A DNA stretch of 64,000 nucleotides from Phoebastria nigripes (taxonomy: Eukaryota; Chordata; Aves; Procellariiformes; Diomedeidae): NCBI GenBank assembly GCA_035582835.1, contig JAYKAV010003066.1:2834749-2898748 (forward strand), given 5' to 3'. Position 1 is the stretch's first letter, and every line of letters starts with the position of its first letter. This document shows positions 39,915 through 51,233 of the stretch, piece after piece. Both the position numbers and the translations under genes were made by a program. The notes beneath the pieces are model-generated. The model saw only the letters and a list, made by a program, of their open reading frames with translations, did no database searches and was not told the DNA's origin.

Positions 39915-42109
39915 TCATACACAGCATCTTCTCTTGACTTGCTGTACCTTTGAAATAGAGTTAAAATACCAATCAAAGAACACTCATGATTTCACTTGTG
40001 TATATTAAACATCTTGAGTGAAAACAAAGCAAAAACTATAAAACCTAAGTCACACATGTTAAATAATCTGTATTAGAACCTATGTCTTCCCTCCCATATA
40101 CTCTATAAAAAGACTATAAAATGAAGCACTAGATAAAGGCAAAGGTTTGTCCTTGTAAGGAGCAATCCTAACATTGGCCTGTCAACAGGCAACAAATACA
40201 AAATAATAAACTGCATGCTTTCACTTATTCCATAGTATCACAGTTGAAAGAGTTGGAGATACTGAGAAAAGAAAGGCTTGCTATGTCCCAAATATAAAAG
40301 TTACATTGGCCTAGTGGCCAGGCAGTGACCAGGCAACAATTATATTCTAAATTACTCTTTGAAGTAGGGGAAAGTTGGTGAGGGAAACAGGAGGTTAAAT
40401 AAAGCTGATGAACAAATTATTTTGGGAAACTTAAAATTGTTAAAAAAACAAAATCATTGCTAACTGATTTTCAGCAAACTGGATAAATGGTCCAGAAAGT
40501 CCAGATTTGTACTTTATGGTGAGGTGTCCATTAAAATTAACACTTCCTGCAAGACTCTCCCATCACTAGTTTTACTTTCAAGTTAAATCATAAAAGCAGT
40601 ATCAATATTGCCGATTCAGTGACAAAAAGCACATTTTATGTTATGTTTTTTAAAAGAAAAATTAGCTACCCCATCACACAGAAAACAGTCAAGAGTACAG
40701 AAACAGAAGAAGAAAATGTAAACTTGAATAGCTGGCATGACAAACTAAAGTTTGCTTAGCAGACTGAAGTACTTTCAAGGACAAACAATATTTTATATCA
40801 AAGCCTGAAACTATTTCACTGTTGAAAACATTTTGAATAGATGAATAGTAAGTATATAAACAGGTTATCTTAAAAAAAACCCAAGTATTATGAAGATGGA
40901 TTTTAACTCTCAAGGTATTTAAATCTCATATCATAATACATTAACACAGAACCTGTCTAAAAAATAGTCAGATCTGGATTTAAAGATGGCATGTGAATTT
41001 TACCAGTGTCATAACTGTGATGCTACTTGCTTTAGGTTATCCATTATATGGAATGTACACTGCCTCAGCAGCCTGTGATTCCATGGTGTGAAATACTAGT
41101 TTCTACGTTTCTCTCAATTTAATCAGTGTAAGGTAATCCTCCTAATTCTCATACACTATCTTTGGCTTTTTATTGCACTCTCTCCAACTTTTAAACAGAT
41201 TTCTTACAATGTAGATACCAGAACAAGAAAGAAATAGCATACCGGTTTCATTCTTAATGGTATAGAAATCTGCTTACTCCTAATGTTTGCATTTAAATGT
41301 GACATATTTATTCGAGGTAAGTGAAATACTATTTATAAATCCTTTTGTGCTTTGTTTATACATCTGAACAAATATGAAACTGGACAGATGGGAAAGGATT
41401 TTCCTGAAATGTGATGCTAGCTTGAAACCTTATGGATAAAAAACAAAACAAAATTCTATCTGTTAATAAGTATTTTGGTTTCAAGATGCATTTTTTCCCT
41501 TTTAATCCCTCACCTTAACATCAGTCTCCTTATTGTCATCTCCACTCTGAAAGTCTAGGCATTTCTAAATATTGTAAAGATTAATACAGCATTTGATTTG
41601 CCAAATATTCAATAGTTAGGAATACTCTCAAGACAAATACATAGTTTTGCCTCAATGTCTTGTGAGGTACACCTCAAAAAGGAAAGGACACAGAGGGGCC
41701 ACTCACTCTGGTGAGCTTTGCAAGTTCTCCAGTTCAAAGAAAGGGAAATACCTACACTTCATACTTTTTCCTAATTTATTCACAATGGGATTTGCTAAGC
41801 AAATTAAACTGAAGACTGACTGGTGAAAGAAGTGAAGAGCCAGCAAGTAGAGGGTTATAGACTGAAGAGGTTAGAGACCTACTTAATACGAGGCAGAGGA
41901 GAGGGAAAAAAAAAAAGCGTGTCCCTGGGAAGACTCCTAAAGCTGATGAAGGCTTTGCTATCTGTAAAGACGTTAAACTCCCCAATGCTCCCTCTTGTAC
42001 TTACAACAGAAAAAAAAATAATTCTAGATTATAGGAGCTGTTAAAAAGAAAAAAAAGGAAAAAAAAAACCCATACAGGTCAGAGGGCTTTGGAAAACAAG
42101 TAACATGCT

Positions 42110-42560
42110 AAGGCACTGACCAAAGGAGGCTGTGCAACAGGGTAAACCCACCTCAGCATCAGCCTCGAGGGCTGCAGGCACATGGGGAGTCAGCAGCTAC
42201 TCACCATGGGCTGGCCCGAGCTGGCCACCTGATGGCTGCCACCAGGCTGGGCAGCAGGGCCCTCAGAGCCTTCCGGAAGACCTTGTCTGTTAGACCCCAG
42301 TTTTAAGCACAAGAAGAAAGCCAACACTTGGCTGGAAGTTTAACGCAGGGCTCCCAAAATGGCAGGAAAGGCACCGAGGGAAGGGGTGGAGAGGCGGCCG
42401 CACTAGACACACTGTGGGAAAAGAGGCAGGGAGTGCCCAGACCCTGCTGGGCCCTGCACAGGGAGGATCCCAAGAGCCATGGCAGTGCCCGAGAGCACGC
42501 ACTCCCCAAAAAACCAAAGGTGCAGGCAGACAAAGCTGATGTAGTTTGCTCTTAGATAGC
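42110..42560. other. GC-rich patch in intron 1, unassigned
   Basis: Clearly richer in G+C than the surrounding intron but with only about nine CpGs in 420 bp, including a GCGGCCGC site at 42394. Overlapping open frames of 75-91 codons exist on both strands, none recognised. On the minus strand an ATG (42207-42205) is directly followed by a consensus splice donor GTGAGT. It could be an alternative first exon, an unrecognised repeat, or chance. No TATA box or known LTR structure was seen. Confidence 0.35.
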
Positions 42561-43034
42561 TGCAAAGCCCCTGTTGTAAAACAAAGAAACCATCAGAGTA
42601 AACCAGAAAGGTGAATTCCACCTCTAATCTTACAAGAGACCATCTGCACACTTTTTTCTTTTTCTAAGTATTCAGGTTTCACTGACAGAAGTGTTTTTAA
42701 AGTGTACACATCTGGATGAAGGAATTGGCTTCATACGATACTCATTTTCCTGATGTTAAGAAAAAACAAATGTATTTTTGAAAGTCTGGCAAAACCAGGG
42801 AGTTCCACCTCTGCTGTACCCATGCAGCTGCCATCCTGCTTGACGGAGAGCACGTGCTACTGAAAATCTGGCCTGACACACAAAATTAACATCACTATGA
42901 CCAGACTACAAAGGAACACAAGAAATAGGTAAAACAGTTCTCAATCTCTGGGGCCACAACAGCTGCCGTTGCTGTACAGTGTCAAAAAGCCGTGACTTTA
43001 CAGAGTCTGCCGAAACCTTGGCCTTGACCCCGCT

Positions 43035-43648
43035 TGTGCTGGTTTTGGCTGGGGTAGAGNTAATTTTCTTCATAGTAGCTAGTGTGGGGCTGTGTTTTGG
43101 ATTTGTGCTGGAAAACAGTGTTGATAATTCAGGGATGTTTTCGTTATTGCTGAGCAGTGCTTACACAGAGTCAAGGCCTTTTCTGCTTCTCACCCCACCC
43201 CACCAGCGAGTAGGCTGGGGGGGGGGTNAAGAAGCTGGGAGGGGACACAGCTGGGACAGCTGACCCCAACTGACCAAAGGGATATTCCATACCATATGAC
43301 ATCATGCTCAGCATATAAAGCTGGGGGAAGAAGAAGGAAGGGGGGATGTTNNGAGTGATGGCGTTTGTCTTCCCAAGTAACCGTTATGCATGATGGAGCC
43401 CTGCTTTCCTGGAGATGGCTGAACACCTGCCTGCTGATGAGAAGTAGTGAATTAATTCCTTGTTTTGTTTTGCTTGCATGCACGGCTTTTGCTTTACCTT
43501 AAAGCTAGGTACCTATTAAAAACTGCCTTTATCTCAACCCACGAGTTTTCTCACTTCTACCCTTCCGATTCTCTCCCCCATCCCACCGGGGGNGAGTGTG
43601 CGAGCGGCTGTGTGGGGCTGAGCTGCCTGCTGGGGTTAAACCACAACC
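43035..43648 (+). mobile_element. Solo LTR, same family, copy 3 (TATA and poly(A) signal kept)
   Basis: 614 bp from TGTGCTGGTTTTGGCTGG to GGTTAAACCACAACC. Flanks ccgct (43030-43034) and ccact (43649-43653) differ by one transition. It contains TATAAAG at 43314-43320, preceded by TGACATCATGCTCA, and ATTAAA at 43515-43520, so a U3-R-U5 layout can be assigned. It is very similar to copy 4 from about 43260 to the end. Several N bases interrupt it. It is antisense to ATP11A in intron 1. Confidence 0.87.
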
Positions 43649-44324
43649 CCACTACAGGTGATCTCACCCTCCTTTGGCAGTCCCAGGCACACACAAATAA
43701 NGCTGCCATCCAAGAAACAGTCACCATTGCCTCACACATGTGACAAATGCCAGTGTACAGGCACACTCATTTTATAAAGCCTCTTTCTTTCAAGGAAAAG
43801 ATGGACACAGGAAAACTGCATCTTCAGTACAAAACTGCAGGCACATGCTAAAATTCTCACCTGTGACAGTACATCAGCTACTCTCTGATGGCTTTCTGTA
43901 GCTAATGGCCACATGGTAACCACCACCATCACCACCAAAAGGTCGAGCAACACACAAAACAATCTGCTTATTTCACACCTTGTAAGATGAAGATTAGTAT
44001 CAGCTAAGAAAGCTTCTTAGCCAGATCTCCATAAGATGCTGTGAAAGCAAACAAAGAATTTCTACAAAAATGTAGCACCAGAGAGATTCATGAATTTCAA
44101 ACTTAATTTACAGGCATGGAGACAGGAAAGTCACCTACCTGAGAAGGTCCCATCTAGTGAAGTACAAAAATCGAGGAGACAACCTTTGCAAAAAAATACT
44201 GACTTGCACTGGGGATGCAATTTTGTTTTGCTATTCTGGGCTTCTGAAGACACAGATATTTTCCCTTGCTGTAGAGAATAAGTTTTCCCCCCTCCCACCT
44301 TGTACACAAAGGTATGTATTTTTT

Positions 44325-44338
44325 GGGGGGGGGGGGGG
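44325..44338 (+). repeat. Poly(G) run
   Basis: Fourteen G following TTTT; likely length-variable and prone to sequencing error. Confidence 0.9.
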
Positions 44339-46264
44339 AATCAGACACATCTTAGCAGAAACAAAAGATACATTTACTTTTTTTTTTTTTAAATACTTGT
44401 AATGTTGAGCAGAAGTCACACAATGTTTTGAAATCACAAAGCACCTAATGAAAAGTAATCATTAAGCTTTTCCAAGGCAGCCTTAAATTTGCCAAAATGA
44501 ATATTTCTAGTCCCTGATAAGACTTGCACCTATGGGAACAAATTTTGCTCCAAATGACATATTCTGTTAAAACTGAGNTAGTATAGAGTTACACAGTAGT
44601 CAAAACACATAATTTAGCCCCATATTGCTACCCTGTTAAACTTCTATTAGTGTTTTCAGTTCTAAGCTTTCTAAATACTGCAGATCAGTTTACACCACTG
44701 ACTCAGTTAAACTATCAATACTGTAATGGATAACAGGAAACAATGCAGTCCCTCTCAGCATCTGAAAAAGGTGATGCCAATACTAAATGTTGCACTGATT
44801 ACATCACTTTATTTCACATGGTGAACCTGGGGGAAAAAATAAATCAGTAACTACTACTCTTGCAAAGTCCCTTCCTCTAAGCAGAATCACAGTTAAGTCA
44901 GCTGACCATTGGACAATCTGTTTTGGGTTTTTAAAACAACACATTTAACCTATATTCATGGCCTTTTAAAACTCATTTACACTGTTCTTAGATTATCTTT
45001 GACTTTTATACTGCTACTTAAATTGCCACAAGCTAATGAACTCCCTAAATTAAAGTGAAGTTTGAAGGTCTTCGACACTGTATTTTACTTTAAAGTACCA
45101 TACATCTAACTGCAAATAGCATCTTTGATCATCTTGCAGAAATCTTACATCTCTCCCATTTCATATAGAGCCAACATTTAGCCAGCTTTCTGTTTTGGTC
45201 TCTTCAACATTTGTTAAGTAGTTCCAGTGTCTCTGAAATGATCACACCCCAAAAGATCTAAGAACACTCTTATTCTTTTGAAATCTCTCCAAAAAGGCTA
45301 TTCTCCTTTTATTGCTAGCTTGTCATTATTGGTTGGTGCCATTTCCTCCACAAATAAGTAGCACTAAAACCTATTGATTTGAAAAGTTCCGCTCCAGGGA
45401 GCTCACATTAAATTCAGGAAAATGATGAAATTTATTGGATTGTCCCATCACCTTAGTTCAAAAATTCTCTAGGTTACAGAACAAGGCTAGGCTAAGAACA
45501 GAAGTCACCTTGGTGATTCCTTAGAATTAATAAATAAATGAGAAGGCCCATATTAAACACTTTTCCTTCAAGTCACAGCAAGTAATAGGAATCAATACAT
45601 GTCAAATNTATTTTTTTTTTTCATCATTTTTTCCTATTCTCCTGTATTGAAATAAGAGGACAGATCACAGCTTTTGCTAGTTAGCTCCAATTACAATTAC
45701 TTCCAGTGATGCAAATAAGATCAATTTAAAGTTATGTGAGGTTGGTTTAAAGAGATTATTACTACTTGTCCAGGCCCCAAAATTGAAAAATTGACTAGCA
45801 GATGTCCATTTTGGGACATTTTGAAACTCACACCCTCTCCAGACACTTCCCTTTCCCTGCTCAAGCCCTCTAGAAATGTTCAAGCTTTCTCTCTAAACAT
45901 CCCTAGATAGACATTCAATACCAATACACCAAGATTACAGGTCAGCACTGTGTCTTGTAGGCCAAATATGATAACACAAAGGCACTTCCACACACAAGCT
46001 CACTGTTGCTGCTTCTTCCCTTCAGAGAAATGCAACAGAAAAAAGCACTAAAAAGGTACTTCGGTTTGCTTAGAATTACACCAATACCCAAGGTAAGTTT
46101 TTATAGGTGTTTTGTACAGATCATTTAAACACCCATACTATTTCTGAGCTTTACTAATTACCGTGACTGGGGCAAACATACGATACCTTTTTTGCCCTAG
46201 GAAAAAACTCACCAATTTCATCATCACTTACATTTGGCTAAATGTACTTTCCTGTGTTTCTCAC

Positions 46265-46843
46265 TGTCCTGGTTTCAGCTGGGATAGAGTTAATTTTCTT
46301 CTTAGTAGTTGGTATAGTGCTATGTATTGGATTTAGTATGAGAATAACGTTGATAACACACTGATGTTTTTAGTTGTTGCTAAGCAGTCTACTAGTCAAG
46401 GACTTTTTGGCTTCCCATGCTCTGCCAGGTGCACAAGAAGCTGGGAGGGACCATAGCCAGGACAGCTAATTCAAACTGGCCAATGGGGTATTCCATACCA
46501 TGTGACATCATGCTCAGTATATAAAGCTGGGGGAAGAAGAAGGAAGGGGGGGGGGACACGTTCGGAGTGATGGCATTTGTCTTCCCAAGCAACCGTTACG
46601 CATGACAGAGCCCTGCTTTCCTGGAGATGGCTGAACACCTGCCTGCCGATGGGAAGGAGTGAATGAATTCCTTGTTTTGCTTTGCTTGCATGCGCAGCTT
46701 TTGCTTTCCCTATTAAACTGTCTTTATCTCAACCCATGAGTTTTCTCACTTTTACTCTTCCGATTCTCTCCCCCATCCCATTGGAGGGGAGTGAGCAAGC
46801 GGCTGTGTGGTGCTTAGTTGCTGGCTGAGGTTAAACCACAACA
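46265..46843 (+). mobile_element. Solo LTR, same family, copy 4 (best preserved)
   Basis: 579 bp from TGTCCTGGTTTCAGCTGG to GGTTAAACCACAACA. Flanks ctcac (46260-46264) and ctccc (46844-46848) match 4 of 5. TATATAAAG lies at 46518-46526 and ATTAAA at 46712-46717. A run of G follows the TATA box at about 46545-46555. It has the same orientation as copy 3, 3.2 kb away, with unrelated sequence between, so the two are independent insertions and not the ends of one provirus (the differing target duplications also argue this). Confidence 0.88.
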
Positions 46844-49060
46844 CTCCCACTACCAGACATTGCCAAGAACCAACACTGCATATCCAGCTTCTGTTAAAGA
46901 GTGCCTATAACAACCACATCAGCCTGGCATTTAAAACAAAAATTAACTTGGTCTGCTTAGCCTGTTACATACAGTTTCTTAGCTACATTCAATATAAAAC
47001 CAAACAGCCAACTAAAGAGAAATGAAAAGTCAAAACAAAACAGAAAAAAAAAACCTATACATGCTGAGCAAGCAAACCTCAGAGCAGCATCTCAAGGTTT
47101 CCCAGCTCAGGCTCTAGAGAATTCAAGTGGATCAATTTCTAAGGTCAGAGGACCTTCAATATCCAACCTTCAAGCATAAACAGAAGAGAAGTCCAGCAGA
47201 AAACAGGAAAGGAGACCATGTCTGGGGGAAAGGTTGTTTGGCCACAGTGTTTTTATAAAAACACAGCTAACCTTACAAATTCAGCAGGTTGTCAGACTTT
47301 GTCGAAACTAAGTATTATGCTGTCATGCAAGTCCTGCCTGCTCAATGACTCTATTTCCACTTAAGGTTTTGAAGGTTCTGAAGCATGTTAGGCATGATAA
47401 CATAAACGTATTTGAAGTCGACAAAATGGGGGTAACTTTTTCTACATGAAACATCAAGAATAAAGACCTGCCATACACAGATGGAAAGACATGTTAGTTC
47501 ATGCTTCCGTAAGTCCTTGTATTTGGCATGTTACCATAAACCCAGAAAAAAACAACAACAAAGAAAAGCCCAAAACACAAGTAGCCTTAAGCACAGATAA
47601 AGCACTTCAGCCTTCTGAAGGTCCTCATGCTTATCAGCATCACTTCTATCTTCTACTAGGGATCTATATACCACTGGACAAAATCAAATCTGATCTCATC
47701 CTTCACTGAGAATTACTGTAAAGCCAGTCAATGACATAATATTAATTCTCATTCCTTACTGGACCAGAGATCATCAGAACAACTTACCTATGTAATGCCA
47801 TTTCCACAAACCAAACCAGCATAGACAGCTTTCCACTGCACATCACCAAAGGCATAAAACAAGCAATGTAACTGATATGATTTTCATGCCATATCATATC
47901 TAAGTCTATAAGCTAAAGAGACAGAAATCAAGTAATTTTACGATGAACAGTGACTTGGCAACCACTTTCTTTATCACCAAAATCTTCCTTCCAGGTAAGA
48001 CACATACCAATTCGCAAAAATAGTTCACACTTGAGGTCAGGTATTTAAGAACTTCAGAAATCTTACACATCTCCATTCATTTATATAGAATAAAAAAGAC
48101 CACATCAACGTTTTTTCCCCCATCATTACTTTTCTCTCCATAACAAGTGATCACTCGTAACTGTAACGATCTTAATTTAAACATAGCATGAACAAACAAA
48201 CAAAAAAATTCTAGAAGAGTAAATGACTCTCTGTGTGCCTAACCTTACCTGTATTGATGGAAAGCAACTTGCATCTCAGATTTCTGGTTTTAACTCGTTA
48301 TGTATATGAACAGATTCCTCCCTCCCTCAGCAGTTAAACTACAACTAAGTCTGAAGCAGCAAAGGAGAAGATTTAATTCATAACCAAAAATTTTTTACAG
48401 TGTAGTAACTGATTTTCATATATATGATGACACTATAAAAAAGCAACATTCTTTCTCTGGCAGGCTTTGCCACCATCCCATGCAAATCCATCCTTCACTC
48501 ATAAGACTTGTTGTTGCCCATGTGACACTTCAGCAGGTTGCCTTATAGTTAAAAAGGCACAAGCCCGTGTCCTCTCTATTTCAAGATACATGCAGTGTTA
48601 TTTTATTGTGTATAGACTATTTCCTGAATATTGCTCCATTTAGAAATCTAAAAAGAATTTTTCTACCCCTTCACTCTACATTAACACAAACAAAATAAAA
48701 ATGCTTTGTTACAGGACTATGCTGGCTTTTTTCTTCTTGGGAAAGCAAAGCACTTGGAATTTCAAACTTCAGTTTCTGTGCTCTGTTAGTAATCGCATAA
48801 TAAGAGATTAGAAGTTAACAATGCACCAACTGTTACAGATAATAAGACTTACTTGTTGGAACAAACAAGATATCTACCAATATTAATGCATAAATCCATA
48901 ACAAACATTTGCAAAGGGAGAAAAAACAATCTATTTATCTGCAAAACCAAATCACAAATACTGCAGGTTTTACTCTAGACATCAGAAAGGGAAACTTTTG
49001 AATCAGATCATCATATTAAATATAGTGCTACACAGTGTCAAGTTAAAAAAACCAACCAAA

Positions 49061-49063
<3 letters not shown>

Positions 49064-49091
<28 letters not shown>

Positions 49092-49101
49092 NNNNNNNNN
49101 N
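49064..49101. repeat. Poly(A) tract ending in a 10-N gap
   Basis: About 28 A are followed by ten N (49092-49101), after which ACACCACACAACAAAAAACA resumes. Homopolymer-caused assembly gap. Confidence 0.95.
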
Positions 49102-50299
49102 ACACCACACAACAAAAAACAACAGGGTTTTAAGTTTCCTAAACAGCTTCATTCCTAACTGTGTTCAAAGCAACATGATCTAAGCAGCTATGGTGGGAAT
49201 TATTCAGGATTATTCTAGAAGAAAAAGCTTTTATTAATAAAAATGGTTCCTCTTTCATGAAGGAAAAGTAAGCCATAGCATAAACTGTTAAGTCACCCAT
49301 ACATAATACAATAAGCAGTATCCTCTTATGCAATGTGTCACTTGCTCAATCTTTACTATAGTTTAAATTGCCATAATCTAGACACATAGAAAGGGAAATA
49401 AAGCATACAACACAACCTGAACAGAAAAGCAGCTTCTTTTTACAAGACATATGAAAAGACCTCTAAACACTACTTGTAGTTTCATCTCTACGTTTTTGTT
49501 CTCTCAAGGTTGCCACGCATGAGATGTTTTTCCCTAAAGAGTACCAACCAGCATTTTACTAAAATCTTCCTCTGCTCTTCCACTGTTTGTATTACTCATT
49601 TCAGTTATTACAAGTTTCTTTCTATTGTCTTCCTCTTGTCAAAGCATTTTTCCACGTCCATACTGANGAAAGGCTTCCATCGAAAAGTCAGTCTCACACT
49701 GTGTTCTTGCAACTAAGTGGGCTCATCCTGTTCTTTGCTGATATGCAACTCTTAACAAAAGACCAAAAAAATCTGACCATAAGAACAGTTTTACCTTGAG
49801 AATCTTCCCACTAGAGATTAGAGTGAGTCAATACAAGAAAGCAGCCTTTAGGGTATCATTTAATAAAGAGAACCATGAGCTAGGTCCAAGATCAGATCAG
49901 CAGCAGGACCACACACTGCACTGTAGCACGATGTGCTATTTTTGTATCAGTCCCCAAAAAAATCATTAAGAGTGCTGCATGAACTGTTTTGTGTGTGTGG
50001 TTTTTTCCTACTCCACAAATAGAGACTCTCAAGTCTTATCTTTTCTTCTGAACCGGAGCAAGAAGAGAAATGCAGCCCATAGTCCTGCATTTTACTACAG
50101 CAAACCAAATTAAATTCAGAGTAGAACAACAAATCTGCTTTTTTGTGGAGAACTGCCTGACAATGAAAGCCTGGAAGCTGCAATGTGTCCAGTGGACACT
50201 CAGCATGGCAATCACACACACTGGCCAGCATAACAAAGGCTACATCTACAGCAGTAGACAAAACAGGGCTAGGGCCTAGGCAAAATTACGATCATCCAA

Positions 50300-51066
50300 A
50301 CCGTTATTTACAAATAACTATGGAACTGTTTTACAGAGTAGTAGTAAATTTTGATGACACGACAAAGTTGGGCACCAAAAGAGGACTGGGATATTGTACT
50401 AGAACACCTTGAAAACTATAGTAAAAAAAGCAGTAAAATTTAATCATACAGAGTACAAGCTGAAGCACTTTTAAGGACTAACAGCAAGAGTTGTGGCTAT
50501 AAACTGGCAGTTCTTTAGTTGGGAGAGAGCCAGAGGATGAGATGCTGCCTGTAGAGAAAGCACTGTACTGATGTCATTATACAAGGCATGGGTGAGATCT
50601 AAAAAAAACATTTATGATTCTGGTCCTCCTCATTCAGAAAATATCAACTCAAACTAAACCAGGCACACAGCAGGACTATATCAATAATCAGAGCGCCTTT
50701 TTGATGAGAAGAAACTAACCTATCTTGGTCTAGGAAAAATCTAGGAAACCTAGGAATCTAGGAAATTTAAGTGTGAAAAAAGGTGTGGTTGTCCTCTAAA
50801 ATACACTGGAATAAGAAGAAATCAATACTAAGTAACAGTAAAAGTTTGGTTTATGAACAGATGTGTATAAATTCGGTGGTGAAACACTGGCACAGGTTGC
50901 CCAGAGAGATAGTAGATGCCCCATCCCTGGAAACATTCAAGGCCAGGTTGGACGGGGCTCTGAGCAACCTGATCTAGTTGAAGATATCCCCCTGCTCATT
51001 GCTGGGGGGGTTGGACTGGATGACCTTTAAAGGTCCATTCCAACCCAAACTATTCTATGATTCTAA
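50300..51066 (+). mobile_element. CR1-group LINE, RT tail to 3' end, interrupted
   Basis: Several ordered CR1 blocks are present. At 50340 a diverged catalytic-region tail encodes NFDDTTKLGTK (CR1: FADDTKLG). At 50470 GGACTAACAGCAAGAG with GGCTATAAACTGG appears, and at 50575 TTATACAAGGCATGGGTGAG. The 3' end (50878-51064) encodes VVKHWHRLPREIVDAPSLET and closes with CCAACCCAAACTATTCTATG. The middle (50700-50860) is degraded and holds small CTAGGAA repeats. The upstream part is more diverged than the 3' end, so two insertions rather than one element cannot be excluded. Confidence 0.8.
50729..50765 (+). repeat. CTAGGAA short tandem repeat
   Basis: Four near-copies of CTAGGAAA(T/C)C inside the degraded part of the CR1 at 50.3-51.07 kb. 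Confidence 0.8.
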
Positions 51067-51120
51067 ATTGTCTGTAAAGTTTGATTGGAAATTAAAAGAA
51101 GGCTTCCAAATGAGGTAAAG

Positions 51121-51233
51121 TTTGGTAGGTTGGGGTCTTTTGGTTGGTTGAGGTTTTTTTTGGTTGGTTGGTTTGTTGGGGTTGGTCTTTTTTTTTGTTG
51201 TTGTTGTTTTTGCCAGGGGGGAGGTGGGAAGGT
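51121..51233 (+). repeat. G/T-rich low-complexity tract
   Basis: GGTTGGTTGG and TTGTTGTTG units with several G runs, beginning about 55 bp after the CR1 3' end. The G-run spacing would allow G-quadruplex formation on the plus strand (inference). Confidence 0.85.

Noticed and set aside
43035..46843. LTR copies 3 and 4 as the two ends of one provirus
   Set aside because: Each has its own different target duplication, and the 2.6 kb between them shows no gag, pol or env similarity.
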